Below, piece by piece: positions 26,199 to 35,384 of a stretch of 64,000 nucleotides of DNA. Position 1 is the first letter of the stretch. Each line of letters opens with the position of its first letter. The position numbers and the translations under genes are program-made. The notes under the pieces were generated by a model that saw only the letters and a list, made by a program, of their open reading frames with translations, ran no database searches and had not been told where the DNA came from. Location: the NCBI GenBank assembly GCA_028694215.1, contig JAQUTW010000001.1:1-64000 (forward strand). The letters run 5' to 3'. The stretch is from Paludibacteraceae bacterium (lineage in GTDB: Bacteria > Bacteroidota > Bacteroidia > Bacteroidales > Paludibacteraceae).

Positions 26199-27680
26199 TT
26201 ATAACTTTGCATTGTGCATATCGCCCGTTTCGGCAAATGCTTTATGCATCTCAAAGCAAGTATAAATATTCATTGGAGTATGTGCTTTGGGAGCCGATTC
26301 CAAATAACGGCGAAGCATATCTCTGTAATCGGGAGCCACACAATTATCAATAATAATATGGGCACGTTCAATTGGAGATTTGCCACGTAAATCAGCTACA
26401 CCGTGTTCGGTTACTAATACTTTTACAGAATGTTCCGATTGATCTAAATGCGATACTTGTGGTACAATCGAACTGATTTTCCCATCTTTGGCTGTAGATG
26501 GTGTTGTAAAAATAGAGATATAAGCATTGCGCGTAAAGTCGCACGAGCCACCTATTCCATTCATCATCTTACTTCCCAACACATGAGTAGAATTAACATT
26601 GCCGAAAATATCAGCCTCAAGTGCCGTATTAATAGTAATCAAGCCCAAACGACGTGCAACCTCAGGATTGTTGGATATTTCCTGTGGGCGCAAAACAATG
26701 TGTTTTTTGAAGAAATCAAGGTCGGCAAACACTTCGTCTAAAACAGGTTGAGAAACCGTAAGTGAACAACCACTTGCAAATTTTACACGACCTTCTTTCA
26801 TTAATCCTATAACTGCATCCTGAATAACTTCAGTGTACATCTCAAATGGAGGAATATGCGGATTTTCGCCTAATGATCCAAGTACGGCATTAGCAATATT
26901 TCCTACTCCGGACTGTATGGGTAAAAATTCTTTGGGAATACGTCCTGCATGAATTTCATCTTCCAAAAATTTGGCAACATTTGCACCAATTTTTGCCGTA
27001 ACATCATCTACCGGAGCAAATTTACCGCTACCATTTGGTATATCGGTATGCACAACACACAAAATTTTTTTCGGATCTACCTTTATACAATCAGAACCAC
27101 AACGATCACTGACATGATAGACAGGAATTGCTTCCCGACAAGGAGGATCACACGGTTCATAAATATCATGAATACCACGCAATTCTTTAGGAGCAGAAGC
27201 ATTTAATTCTACAATGATTTTATCTGCCAATCGACAAATAGTGGGTACAACACCAACGCCTGATGTTGGGACAATTTCACCATCATCAGTCAAATCACAC
27301 GCCTCTACAATGGCAAATTTGGGTTTTGGAAGAAAGCCATATCGCAATTCTTGAGCTTCATGCGACAAGTGCATATCAAAATAATGCGCTTCCTGAGCAT
27401 TAAGTCGTGTGCGCATATCTTTATTCGACTGGTATGGTGTCCGAAAAAGTACAGCATTGGCACGTGCCAAAGCACCATCAAGAGCATCACTTGTAGAAGC
27501 TCCTGTGTACATTCCTATTTTAAACTCTTTGCCTTCCGCATGCAATTGTTCTGCACGTTTTGCAATAGCTGTTGGCACAGCTTTTGGCGCGCCTGCCGGT
27601 GTAAAGCCACTAAACCCTATAATGTCGCCATTATTTATAAATGTAGCGGCTTCTTCTGCTGTCATTACTTTGTAACTCAT
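26199..27680 (-). CDS. Acetyl-CoA hydrolase/transferase family (succinyl-CoA:acetate CoA-transferase type)
   Basis: Class I CoA-transferase of the AarC/Ach1/Cat1 family; it exchanges CoA between acetate and an acyl-CoA, probably succinyl-CoA or propionyl-CoA. 493 residues, full length. Landmarks: DIIGFSGFTPAGAPKAVP near residue 20, GVGNIANAVLGSLGEN, and the catalytic Glu in the conserved MYTEVIQD near residue 285, then NGIGGSCDFTRNAY and VTEHGVADLRGKSP. The neighbouring pta and ackA on the same strand support a role in acetate turnover and ATP formation. Confidence 0.93.
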   Translation of the reverse strand: MSYKVMTAEEAATFINNGDIIGFSGFTPAGAPKAVPTAIAKRAEQLHAEGKEFKIGMYTGASTSDALDGALARANAVLFRTPYQSNKDMRTRLNAQEAHYFDMHLSHEAQELRYGFLPKPKFAIVEACDLTDDGEIVPTSGVGVVPTICRLADKIIVELNASAPKELRGIHDIYEPCDPPCREAIPVYHVSDRCGSDCIKVDPKKILCVVHTDIPNGSGKFAPVDDVTAKIGANVAKFLEDEIHAGRIPKEFLPIQSGVGNIANAVLGSLGENPHIPPFEMYTEVIQDAVIGLMKEGRVKFASGCSLTVSQPVLDEVFADLDFFKKHIVLRPQEISNNPEVARRLGLITINTALEADIFGNVNSTHVLGSKMMNGIGGSCDFTRNAYISIFTTPSTAKDGKISSIVPQVSHLDQSEHSVKVLVTEHGVADLRGKSPIERAHIIIDNCVAPDYRDMLRRYLESAPKAHTPMNIYTCFEMHKAFAETGDMHNAKL

Positions 27681-27715
27681 AATCTTTATTAAGTATTTAA
27701 TTTTATGCTAAAAAA

Positions 27716-28912
27716 TCATTTTACCAATTCTACCGTATCACTGGCAATCATAAATTCTTCATCGGTAGGAATAACCACTATACGAATTTTTGATTTAGGG
27801 GTAGAAAGTTCTACTTCTTCACCACGCGATTCAGCATTCAATTTTTCATCAATTTCCGCACCCATATAATTAAGATTATCGCAAATATACTGGCGCGTAC
27901 CAGATTGATTTTCACCAACTCCACCGGTAAACACCAATACATCAACCCCATTTAAAACTGCTGCGTATGCTCCAACATATTTTAAAATACGATAATTGTA
28001 CATATCCAATGCCAATTTAGCCCGTTGATTGCCTTCCGAAATTGCTTTTTCAATATCGCGCATATCGCTCGACAAACCAGATACGCCTGCTACACCACTT
28101 TTTTTGTTCACAATGGTAGAAATATCCTGAGCTGTTAAATGTTCTTTTTCCATCAAAAACGTAATGACACCAAGATCTACATTTCCGGAACGAGTTCCCA
28201 TCATCAACCCTTCGAGTGGTGTAAGTCCCATTGATGTATCAACACATTTTCCGTTGTTGATGGCAGCAAGTGAGCCTCCATTGCCAATATGTGCCGTAAT
28301 AATTTTTGTTTTAGTGTAATCCAATCCCAAAAAGTCGCAAGCACGTTTTGACACATAGCGATGACTTGTTCCATGGAATCCATAACGACGAATACCATAT
28401 TTTGTATAGTATTCGTATGGCAACGCATACATATAAGCATACGGAGGTAAAGTTTGGTGAAAAGCTGTATCAAATACTGCCACTTGAGGAACGTTCGGCA
28501 ATATTTTAGAAACAGCTTCAATGCCTTGCAAATTAGCCGGATTATGTAATGGTGCCAAATCGCTGCATTGCTGAATTTGAGCAATGACTTCGGGAGTAAT
28601 TATCACCGACTTGTTGAATTTTTCGCCACCATGCACTACACGATGTCCAACAGCATCAATTGCATTTAAAGAGCTAATACAACCGTATTGTTTGCCTGTC
28701 AAAATTTCAAATATAAATTGAATGCCAACGGTGTGTTCAGGAATAGATTTTTCAAGTATAACTTTGTCGCCATTAGGCAATGTTAATTTCAAAAACGAAT
28801 CTGGCAAACCGATTTTTTCAATACCGCCTTGTGCAAGTATCGCTTTCGATGCCATATCGAGCAATTTATATTTAATGGAAGAACTTCCACAGTTCAGGAC
28901 AAGAATTTTCAT
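27716..28912 (-). CDS. ackA: Acetate kinase
   Basis: Interconverts acetyl phosphate + ADP and acetate + ATP, the substrate-level ATP step of acetate formation. 398 residues in the ASKHA fold: LVLNCGSSSIKYKLLD at the start, RVVHGGEKF near residue 85, AVFDTAFHQTLP with the catalytic Asp, HIGNGGSLAAI near residue 205 and VFTGGVGENQ near residue 322. The ATG at 28912 begins the conserved N terminus; an in-frame upstream start would add 19 residues with no match. Second of pta-ackA-CoA transferase; ~90 AT-rich bases separate it from pta. Confidence 0.97.
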   Translation of the reverse strand: MKILVLNCGSSSIKYKLLDMASKAILAQGGIEKIGLPDSFLKLTLPNGDKVILEKSIPEHTVGIQFIFEILTGKQYGCISSLNAIDAVGHRVVHGGEKFNKSVIITPEVIAQIQQCSDLAPLHNPANLQGIEAVSKILPNVPQVAVFDTAFHQTLPPYAYMYALPYEYYTKYGIRRYGFHGTSHRYVSKRACDFLGLDYTKTKIITAHIGNGGSLAAINNGKCVDTSMGLTPLEGLMMGTRSGNVDLGVITFLMEKEHLTAQDISTIVNKKSGVAGVSGLSSDMRDIEKAISEGNQRAKLALDMYNYRILKYVGAYAAVLNGVDVLVFTGGVGENQSGTRQYICDNLNYMGAEIDEKLNAESRGEEVELSTPKSKIRIVVIPTDEEFMIASDTVELVK

Positions 28913-29001
28913 TATTAAAGTAGGTTTAAAAAGTTTGATAACATAATTTTTTATAAGGCAAACATTCACTATTTACTTTATAAACTTTTTGCTGAATTAA
29001 A

Positions 29002-30009
29002 TTATTTTTTCGCTGCAATAGCCTGATTGGCTGTAACAATAATCATCTTTACAATATCACTTACGGAACACCCTCGCGACAAGTCGTTAATAGGCGCTGC
29101 GATTCCTTGCAGAACAGGTCCGATAGCCTCAGCTCCGCCCAAACGCTGAACCAGTTTATAACCAATATTTCCGGCTTCCAATGTTGGGAAAATAAGTGTA
29201 TTGGCATGTCCTGCCACTTTACTTCCCGGAGCTTTCAACTCTCCAACAGTCGGCACTAAAGCTGCATCAGCCTGCAGTTCACCATCCAAACACAAATCCG
29301 GAGCCATCTCTTTTGCCAAACGAGTGGCTTCTACCACTTTATCCACCATTTCATGCTTGGCACTGCCTTTTGTCGAAAAGCTCAACATGGCCACACGTGG
29401 CTCAATATTGGCTAAAGTACGCATGGTTTTTGCCGTAGATACAGCAATTTGTGCAAGTTCGGGAGCCGTAGGATTTGGTAATACGGCAATATCGCCAACC
29501 ATTAAGAAACCATCTTCTCCAAACTCTTTATATTTCGTAAACAACATAAACACACCCGAAACGACACTTACGCCCTTTTCTGTTTTTACAATTTGTAAAG
29601 CAGGACGCAGTACATCACCTGTAGCACTGCGTGCTCCGGCAACCTCTCCTTCTGCATCGCCACTTTTTATCATCAGACATGCCAGATAAAGCGGATTTTT
29701 TGCCAAACGGACAGCATCTTCCATTGTTATTCCTTTGTTTTTGCGCAATTCGTACAACAAACCTGCATATTTATCAAGGTCAGGGTTATTCTCCGGATCA
29801 ACAATAGTTGCCTTACCAATATTTTTCAATCCTTTTTCCTGTGCCATACGTTCTATTTCCGCTTTATTGCCCAGCAACGTAAGGTGAGCAATTCCTTTTG
29901 CCAACACAATATCGGCAGCTTCCAATGTACGAGGTTCTGTTCCCTCTGCCAAAACAAGGCGTCGCAAATCTTTCTTTGCACGCTCTTCCATTTGTTTAAA
30001 TAAGTTCAT
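29002..30009 (-). CDS. pta: Phosphate acetyltransferase
   Basis: Converts acetyl-CoA and phosphate to acetyl phosphate, feeding ackA next door. 335 residues: the short Pta form made of the catalytic domain alone, without the DRTGG region of long enterobacterial Pta. Motifs: RLVLAEGTEPRTLEAA, EVAGARSATGDVLRPALQ near residue 128, and KVAGHANTLIFPTLEAGNIG. ATG at 30009 preferred to TTG at 30024. Confidence 0.96.
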   Translation of the reverse strand: MNLFKQMEERAKKDLRRLVLAEGTEPRTLEAADIVLAKGIAHLTLLGNKAEIERMAQEKGLKNIGKATIVDPENNPDLDKYAGLLYELRKNKGITMEDAVRLAKNPLYLACLMIKSGDAEGEVAGARSATGDVLRPALQIVKTEKGVSVVSGVFMLFTKYKEFGEDGFLMVGDIAVLPNPTAPELAQIAVSTAKTMRTLANIEPRVAMLSFSTKGSAKHEMVDKVVEATRLAKEMAPDLCLDGELQADAALVPTVGELKAPGSKVAGHANTLIFPTLEAGNIGYKLVQRLGGAEAIGPVLQGIAAPINDLSRGCSVSDIVKMIIVTANQAIAAKK

Positions 30010-30052
30010 ATCGTTAGTTATCAATTAGTTGTAAATTCAGCAAAACTTCTTG

Positions 30053-30060
30053 CAAAATTA
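30053..30060 (-). promoter_or_regulatory. Bacteroidetes-type promoter of pta
   Basis: Minus strand TAATTTTG, exact TAnnTTTG, 43 bases before the ATG. A TTTG at 30088-30085 is 24 bases further out, slightly long for the -33 position. Confidence 0.5.
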
Positions 30061-30141
30061 CTACTTTTTATAAACAATACGGCACAAATTAACAAAAAAA
30101 TCCGCCTAAAAAGCGACAGCAATAAAAATCATCTTGCCAAA

Positions 30142-30172
30142 TTGTCGTTTTATTGAAAATTAGCTACCTTTG
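30142..30172 (+). promoter_or_regulatory. Bacteroidetes-type promoter of pheS
   Basis: TTG (30142-30144), 20 bases, TACCTTTG (30165-30172). The ~55-base leader to the pheS ATG shows no leader peptide or attenuator. Confidence 0.7.
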
Positions 30173-30227
30173 TAGTCTAATTTATAGAAGCCTGTTGTGT
30201 TTTAACAATTGGCAAACCCCACAAACT

Positions 30228-31238
30228 ATGAAAGAACAAATAGAACATTTAAACAAAGTTATCACTACCTTATCGGCAAAAACGAATGAAGAGGTAGAAG
30301 CCCTGCGTATTCAATATTTAAGTAAAAAAGGCGAAATCAGCGAACTATTTAATGAATTTCGAAACGTACCAAACGATCAGAAACGTGAAGTAGGACAATT
30401 ACTTAATAAACTTCGCGACAGTGCACAAAACAAAATCAATGACTTAAAAGCCGCTTTAACCGACAATAACAACAATACGGAGAAAATAGATTTGACACGG
30501 ACTCCGGATACCTTTCCGTTAGGAACACGCCATCCACTTTCATTGGTTCAAAATGAAATCTTTGACATTTTTGGAAGATTGGGATTTGTAGCTGCCGAAG
30601 GTCCTGAAATTGAAGACGATTGGCATGTTTTCGGAGCACTCAATTTTCCTCCCGAACATCCTGCCCGTGATATGCAGGATACTTTTTTTATCGAACGCAA
30701 TCCAGATATTTTACTCCGAACACATACTTCTTCAGTACAGACACGGGTAATGACAACACAAAAACCACCTATTCGGATTTTATGTCCGGGAAGAGTGTAC
30801 CGTAACGAAGCCATTTCAGCACGTGCGCACTGTTTTTTTCATCAGGTAGAAGGCTTATATATTGATAAAAACGTATCATTTGCCGACTTAAAACAAGCAT
30901 TACTCTATTTTGCCAAAGAAATGTTTGGCGAACAAACAGAAATACGTTTACGTCCTTCATATTTCCCATTTACGGAACCAAGTGCCGAAATGGATATTTC
31001 ATGCAACTTGTGTGGCGGCAAAGGCTGCTCATTCTGTAAAAACACCGGATGGGTAGAAATTCTTGGCTGTGGAATGGTGGATCCCAATGTTTTGGAAAAT
31101 TGCGGCATTGATTCCAAAATCTATTCCGGCTACGCCTTCGGCATGGGTATTGAGCGCATTACCAACCTCAAGTATCAGGTAAAAGATTTACGTATGTTCT
31201 CTGAAAATGATACACGTTTTCTGAACCAATTTCAATAA
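30228..31238 (+). CDS. pheS: Phenylalanyl-tRNA synthetase alpha subunit
   Basis: Catalytic subunit of the heterotetrameric class II PheRS. 336 residues: N-terminal coiled-coil arm (residues 1-90), then the catalytic core with [19 protein letters not shown], motif 2 region [17 protein letters not shown], the CxxC-bearing segment [17 protein letters not shown] and [14 protein letters not shown]. The ATG at 30228 was chosen; an in-frame start at 30153 would precede the promoter. pheT is not adjacent, which is normal in Bacteroidetes. Followed by thyA after 8 bases. Confidence 0.96.
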   Translation: MKEQIEHLNKVITTLSAKTNEEVEALRIQYLSKKGEISELFNEFRNVPNDQKREVGQLLNKLRDSAQNKINDLKAALTDNNNNTEKIDLTRTPDTFPLGTRHPLSLVQNEIFDIFGRLGFVAAEGPEIEDDWHVFGALNFPPEHPARDMQDTFFIERNPDILLRTHTSSVQTRVMTTQKPPIRILCPGRVYRNEAISARAHCFFHQVEGLYIDKNVSFADLKQALLYFAKEMFGEQTEIRLRPSYFPFTEPSAEMDISCNLCGGKGCSFCKNTGWVEILGCGMVDPNVLENCGIDSKIYSGYAFGMGIERITNLKYQVKDLRMFSENDTRFLNQFQ

Positions 31239-31246
31239 TTCTGATA

Positions 31247-32041
31247 ATGAAACAATACCTCGATTTACTTCAACGTGTGCTTAATGAAGGTGTAGAAAAA
31301 AGTGACCGCACAGGCACCGGAACAGTCAGCATATTTGGACATCAAATGCGTTTCAATATGGAAGATGGTTTCCCATTGCTGACAACTAAAAAATTACATC
31401 TGAAATCAATTATTTATGAGCTATTGTGGTTTCTCAGTGGCGACACTAACGTAAAATATTTACAAAACAACGGCGTGCGCATCTGGAACGAATGGGCTGA
31501 TGCCAATGGCGATTTAGGACATATCTATGGCTATCAATGGCGCTCGTGGTCTGACTATGACGGTGGTCATATCGACCAAATTTCTGAAGTAATAGAAACC
31601 ATAAAGCACAACCCCGATTCGCGCCGTATGATTGTAAGTGCATGGAATGTGGCCGACCTCAACAAAATGAAATTGCCTCCATGTCACGCTTTTTTTCAGT
31701 TTTATGTAGCCAACGGAAAATTAAGTCTACAACTTTACCAGCGCAGTGCCGATATTTTTCTGGGGGTGCCATTCAATATAGCTTCATATGCTCTATTGTT
31801 AATGATGATGGCACACGTAACAGGGTTAAAAGCCGGTGATTTTGTACATACGCTGGGAGATGCACATATCTATAGCAACCATTTGGAGCAAGTTCAATTA
31901 CAACTAACACGCGAACCGCGTCCATTACCACAAATGAACATAAATCCTGACGTAAAATCTATTTTTGATTTTAAATTTGAAGATTTTGAACTGGTTAATT
32001 ATAATCCGCATCCACATATTGCCGGAACAGTAGCAGTATAA
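31247..32041 (+). CDS. thyA: Thymidylate synthase
   Basis: Methylates dUMP to dTMP with methylene-tetrahydrofolate. 264 residues, same length as the E. coli enzyme. Motifs: [33 protein letters not shown], the catalytic Cys in [12 protein letters not shown] near residue 146, [20 protein letters not shown] and [14 protein letters not shown]. Probably co-transcribed with pheS. Confidence 0.98.
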   Translation: MKQYLDLLQRVLNEGVEKSDRTGTGTVSIFGHQMRFNMEDGFPLLTTKKLHLKSIIYELLWFLSGDTNVKYLQNNGVRIWNEWADANGDLGHIYGYQWRSWSDYDGGHIDQISEVIETIKHNPDSRRMIVSAWNVADLNKMKLPPCHAFFQFYVANGKLSLQLYQRSADIFLGVPFNIASYALLLMMMAHVTGLKAGDFVHTLGDAHIYSNHLEQVQLQLTREPRPLPQMNINPDVKSIFDFKFEDFELVNYNPHPHIAGTVAV

Positions 32042-32068
32042 AGAAAGCCGCTTTTCAGCGGCTTTCTT
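32041..32068. terminator. Bidirectional terminator between thyA and cmk
   Basis: Stem AAGAAAGCCGC / GCGGCTTTCTT (11 bp) with a 6-base loop TTTTCA, overlapping the last base of the thyA stop. It also ends the long minus-strand operon that finishes with cmk. Confidence 0.9.
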
Positions 32069-32082
32069 ATTAAATTACGTAA

Positions 32083-32769
32083 TCATTCTTTCGTACGTTC
32101 TAAAAACCATTGCCGTACAATATCCATTTGTTGGTTTTTATCTAAATCCGAATTATCCAATAAAAGAGCATCATTCGCCTTTTTCAATGGACTCTCCTTC
32201 CGATGTTGATCACGATCGTCACGTTCTTTTACATTGGCAAGCACAGCCGACATTGTTTCCTGTATACCCTTGTCTTGAAGTTCTTTATAACGTCTTTCTG
32301 CCCGAATTTCAGGTTTTGCTGTGACAAAAATTTTTAATTCCGCATCCGGGAAAACCACCGTACCAATATCCCGTCCATCCATAACAATACCCTTCTCTTT
32401 CCCCATAAGTTGTTGCTGACGTACCAACTCTCTGCGGACAAATCCAAGTGTACTCACAATGCTTGCTCCATTTGCAACGTTTAATGTCCGAATTTCTCTT
32501 TCTACATTTTGGTTGTTAAGATACGTTTCTTGTCTTCCGTTGTTAGTTTTAAAAGAGATGTGAATTGTCTGAATATTCTGTTTCAAAGCTTCTTCATTCA
32601 CTGTTCCATTGTCTGTAAGCCATCCTTTTTGGATACAAAACAGTGAAACTGCACGATACATGGCACCGGTATCAACGTATATATAACCAAACTCTTTTGC
32701 CAATTGTTTAGCAATTGTACTCTTCCCGCACGACGAAAATCCGTCAATAGCCACTACTATCTTTTTCAT
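32083..32769 (-). CDS. cmk: Cytidylate kinase
   Basis: Phosphorylates CMP and dCMP. 228 residues with P-loop DGFSSCGKSTIAKQLA (residues ~9-24), the NMP-binding DTGAMYRAVSLF, MDGRDIGTVVFP near residue 125 and RAERRYKELQ. Eleven bases after porQ; last gene of the probable hpt-adk-obgE-porW-porX-porQ-cmk transcript. porQ next to cmk is a known Bacteroidetes pairing. Confidence 0.97.
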   Translation of the reverse strand: MKKIVVAIDGFSSCGKSTIAKQLAKEFGYIYVDTGAMYRAVSLFCIQKGWLTDNGTVNEEALKQNIQTIHISFKTNNGRQETYLNNQNVEREIRTLNVANGASIVSTLGFVRRELVRQQQLMGKEKGIVMDGRDIGTVVFPDAELKIFVTAKPEIRAERRYKELQDKGIQETMSAVLANVKERDDRDQHRKESPLKKANDALLLDNSDLDKNQQMDIVRQWFLERTKE

Positions 32770-32780
32770 AATTAGTGAAT

Positions 32781-33818
32781 TTATTTAACTCCAAACTCGG
32801 ACAAGCCGGTACTTAAAGTAAAATGATACGAAAGATTTCCTACCTGATAAGGTGTAAGTGAAAATCCGACATGAAATTTATAGATTTTTATACCGGCGCC
32901 AAATGAAAATCCCGCAGCTGTTTTAAAATCAGGAACATTCATTTCCATACGACGTCGATGATTGTAGCTTGCCACAATATAAAAATTCTTGGTGGGGAGA
33001 ATTTCAATAGTAAAAATTGTATGACGAAACATCATATCTATAATATCTGCGGCCTTACTGTTTGTCGATACCACTTCTTCACCGGCTTCCTCCTTACGAA
33101 AACCCAAATCCCATTGCTGAATATTGTGTATCGTCATAGAAAAGCGCAACGGTGCATGCCATAACTTTTGCGATATACCCAACTGTATATCCAAAGGTAA
33201 CGATTCTCTGTGCTGTTGACCATCAATAGAATAATAACCTGTAAACTGAAAACCAAGATTGCGAATAGCCAATCCTGCGGAAAACATAATACTGTCATTC
33301 GTATAATTTGCACCTAAATCCAATGCAACACCAAAACTTGTATAACGTTCATAAACCGAATAAATAGGTTTTAAAGTAGCTCCAACAGTAAATCCTTTCG
33401 GCAATTGACGCGCATACATAATATTAATGGCAAAATCTTTGGCAGTAAATTCTCCCAATACCTGATCGGTAACATCTGTTTCAAGAAATGTTCCATAATC
33501 AATATAATGAATACCAAAAGCCATGTAGTTCTTCTTCCCAAAATTGCGTCCATAAATTGCAGAACCAAAATTGATACCAGCTAAATAACTTGCATAATTC
33601 AAACTCAACATATTATGTGTTTTAGCGGTCAATAAGGCCGGATTTTGGAAAGAAAAGTTAATATCACTATCGCGCAATGACACATTAGATAAGCCAAATG
33701 CCGCTATACGGGCAGAAGTTGGTAAATTCAGAAACTGATAAGTATCTTTACCCGCCTGACCGAATAATGAAACTGTTGTAACTACAAAAATCAATATGAA
33801 ACAATAGCGACGTATCAT
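32781..33818 (-). CDS. porQ: Type IX secretion system protein PorQ
   Basis: Outer membrane barrel of the PorV/PorP-like family; in the T9SS, PorQ with PorU, PorV and PorZ forms the attachment complex that processes cargo and anchors it to lipopolysaccharide. 345 residues: signal peptide ending SLFGQAGKD, then the PorQ start YQFLNLPTSARIAAFG and FSFQNPALL, followed by regular amphipathic strands up to a C terminus YHFTLSTGLSEFGVK. The ATG at 33818 overlaps the porX stop (TGATG); an upstream TTG is not favoured. Confidence 0.93.
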   Translation of the reverse strand: MIRRYCFILIFVVTTVSLFGQAGKDTYQFLNLPTSARIAAFGLSNVSLRDSDINFSFQNPALLTAKTHNMLSLNYASYLAGINFGSAIYGRNFGKKNYMAFGIHYIDYGTFLETDVTDQVLGEFTAKDFAINIMYARQLPKGFTVGATLKPIYSVYERYTSFGVALDLGANYTNDSIMFSAGLAIRNLGFQFTGYYSIDGQQHRESLPLDIQLGISQKLWHAPLRFSMTIHNIQQWDLGFRKEEAGEEVVSTNSKAADIIDMMFRHTIFTIEILPTKNFYIVASYNHRRRMEMNVPDFKTAAGFSFGAGIKIYKFHVGFSLTPYQVGNLSYHFTLSTGLSEFGVK

Positions 33819-35380
33819 CAATGATTATCTTTAGGATTCATAACAATTAAAGGAATCAGCATTTCTTCCATTGAGATTCCGCCATGTTGAAACGTATTTT
33901 TATAATAGTTTACATAATAATTGTAGTTGTTCGGATAAGCAAAGAAATCATTACCTGTTGCAAAAATATAAGTCGAACTCACATTAGGACTTGGCAATCC
34001 AAATTTTTCAGGGTGCTGCATCTCAAAAACTTCTTTTGGATTATAGCTCAATGATTTGCCAACTTTATAACGTAAATTAACATTCGTATTTTTATCGCCA
34101 ATGATTTTTATTGCTTTATCAACCTGTATTGTTCCGTGATCGGTAGTAATAACTACCTTAAATTGACGTTTTGCCAATTCTTTAAACAGAGTAAATGCAG
34201 AAGAATGACGAAACCACGATTTGGTAAGTGAACGATATGCAGATTCACTATTCGCCAATTCACGTATCATTTTAGATTCTGTACGCGCATGCGACAACAT
34301 ATCTACAAAATTGAGGACACAAACATTTAACTGCTTATTCTCCAAAGTGCTTAACTGACTAATTAATTTTTCACCAACCTGCGTATTGTTAATTTTATGA
34401 TACGAAAAATCAATCTTTTTGCGATATCGCTCTATTTGAGTTTGAATCAGTTGCTCCTCATTAAGATTTTTGCTCTCCTCTTCATCTTCACCAATCCATA
34501 AATCGGGAAACATCTCTTCTATTTGAAGTGGCATTAAACCGGAAAATATAGTATTGCGAGCATATTGTGTTGCCGTTGGTAAAATGCTGTAATACAATTC
34601 GTCATCTTCAATCGTAAAATAATCATTCAGCAATTCCTTAATCAACCACCATTGGTCAAGGCGAAAATTATCAATAACCACAAAAAAGACTTTTTCTCCG
34701 GCATCAATCAACGGAAATATTTTTTTCTTAAAAATATCGGGACTCATCATTGGTCGCGACTCCGGATGCTCAAACCAAACAGGATAATTTTTTTTGATAT
34801 ATTTGGTAAAAACCCCATTAGCTTCCGTTTTCTGCATAAAGAGCAAATCTTGCATCTGATTTTCCGCCTCATCAAGAGTTAACTCCCAATATACCAATTT
34901 TCTATATAAATCAGACCATTCTTGATGTGATAATGATTCACTTATTTGTAAGCCTATTTTTGTAAATTCTGCCTGATAATTGACAGTGGTCTGTTCGGTA
35001 ATGATTTCTTTTTGATGAATATGTTTTTTCAAGGTCATCAAAATCTGATTCGGATTGACCGGTTTAATCAAATAATCGGTTATTTTATTACCAATAGCCA
35101 TATCCATAATGTTTTCCTCTTCACTTTTCGTTATCATCACCACGGAAATATTTTGACGTTTCTGCTTGATTTTATTCAATGTTTCCAAACCACTCAAACC
35201 CGGCATATTCTCATCAAGAAAAACAATGTCAAAATCATTTTCGGCACACATATCTATGGCATCCTGCCCATTGTTGGCAGTAGCAACTTCGTAACCTTTC
35301 TCCTCCAAAAAAATAATATAAGGGCGTAACAAATCTATCTCGTCATCAACCCACAATATGGAATCTGCTTTTTTACTCAT
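33818..35380 (-). CDS. porX: T9SS response regulator PorX (receiver + PglZ phosphatase)
   Basis: Two-component response regulator that controls type IX secretion, partnered by the kinase PorY elsewhere. 520 residues. Receiver domain 1-125 with acidic pocket VDDE (11-14), phosphoacceptor Asp56 (IVFLDENMPG) and Lys106. After a helical linker comes an alkaline-phosphatase-like PglZ domain (from ~215) with the expected zinc ligands in VVIDNFR (Asp237), PTATQYARN (Thr271), NFVDMLSH (Asp360, His364), TTDHG (Asp414, His415) and QHGG (His499). In PorX of other species this domain cleaves oligonucleotides. No DNA-binding domain. Five bases after porW and overlapping porQ. Confidence 0.95.
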   Translation of the reverse strand: MSKKADSILWVDDEIDLLRPYIIFLEEKGYEVATANNGQDAIDMCAENDFDIVFLDENMPGLSGLETLNKIKQKRQNISVVMITKSEEENIMDMAIGNKITDYLIKPVNPNQILMTLKKHIHQKEIITEQTTVNYQAEFTKIGLQISESLSHQEWSDLYRKLVYWELTLDEAENQMQDLLFMQKTEANGVFTKYIKKNYPVWFEHPESRPMMSPDIFKKKIFPLIDAGEKVFFVVIDNFRLDQWWLIKELLNDYFTIEDDELYYSILPTATQYARNTIFSGLMPLQIEEMFPDLWIGEDEEESKNLNEEQLIQTQIERYRKKIDFSYHKINNTQVGEKLISQLSTLENKQLNVCVLNFVDMLSHARTESKMIRELANSESAYRSLTKSWFRHSSAFTLFKELAKRQFKVVITTDHGTIQVDKAIKIIGDKNTNVNLRYKVGKSLSYNPKEVFEMQHPEKFGLPSPNVSSTYIFATGNDFFAYPNNYNYYVNYYKNTFQHGGISMEEMLIPLIVMNPKDNH

Positions 35381-35384
35381 AATC

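Noticed and set aside
28204..28584. 126-codon minus-strand frame
   Set aside because: Out-of-phase shadow within ackA on the same strand; Leu/Ile/Cys-rich without a motif.
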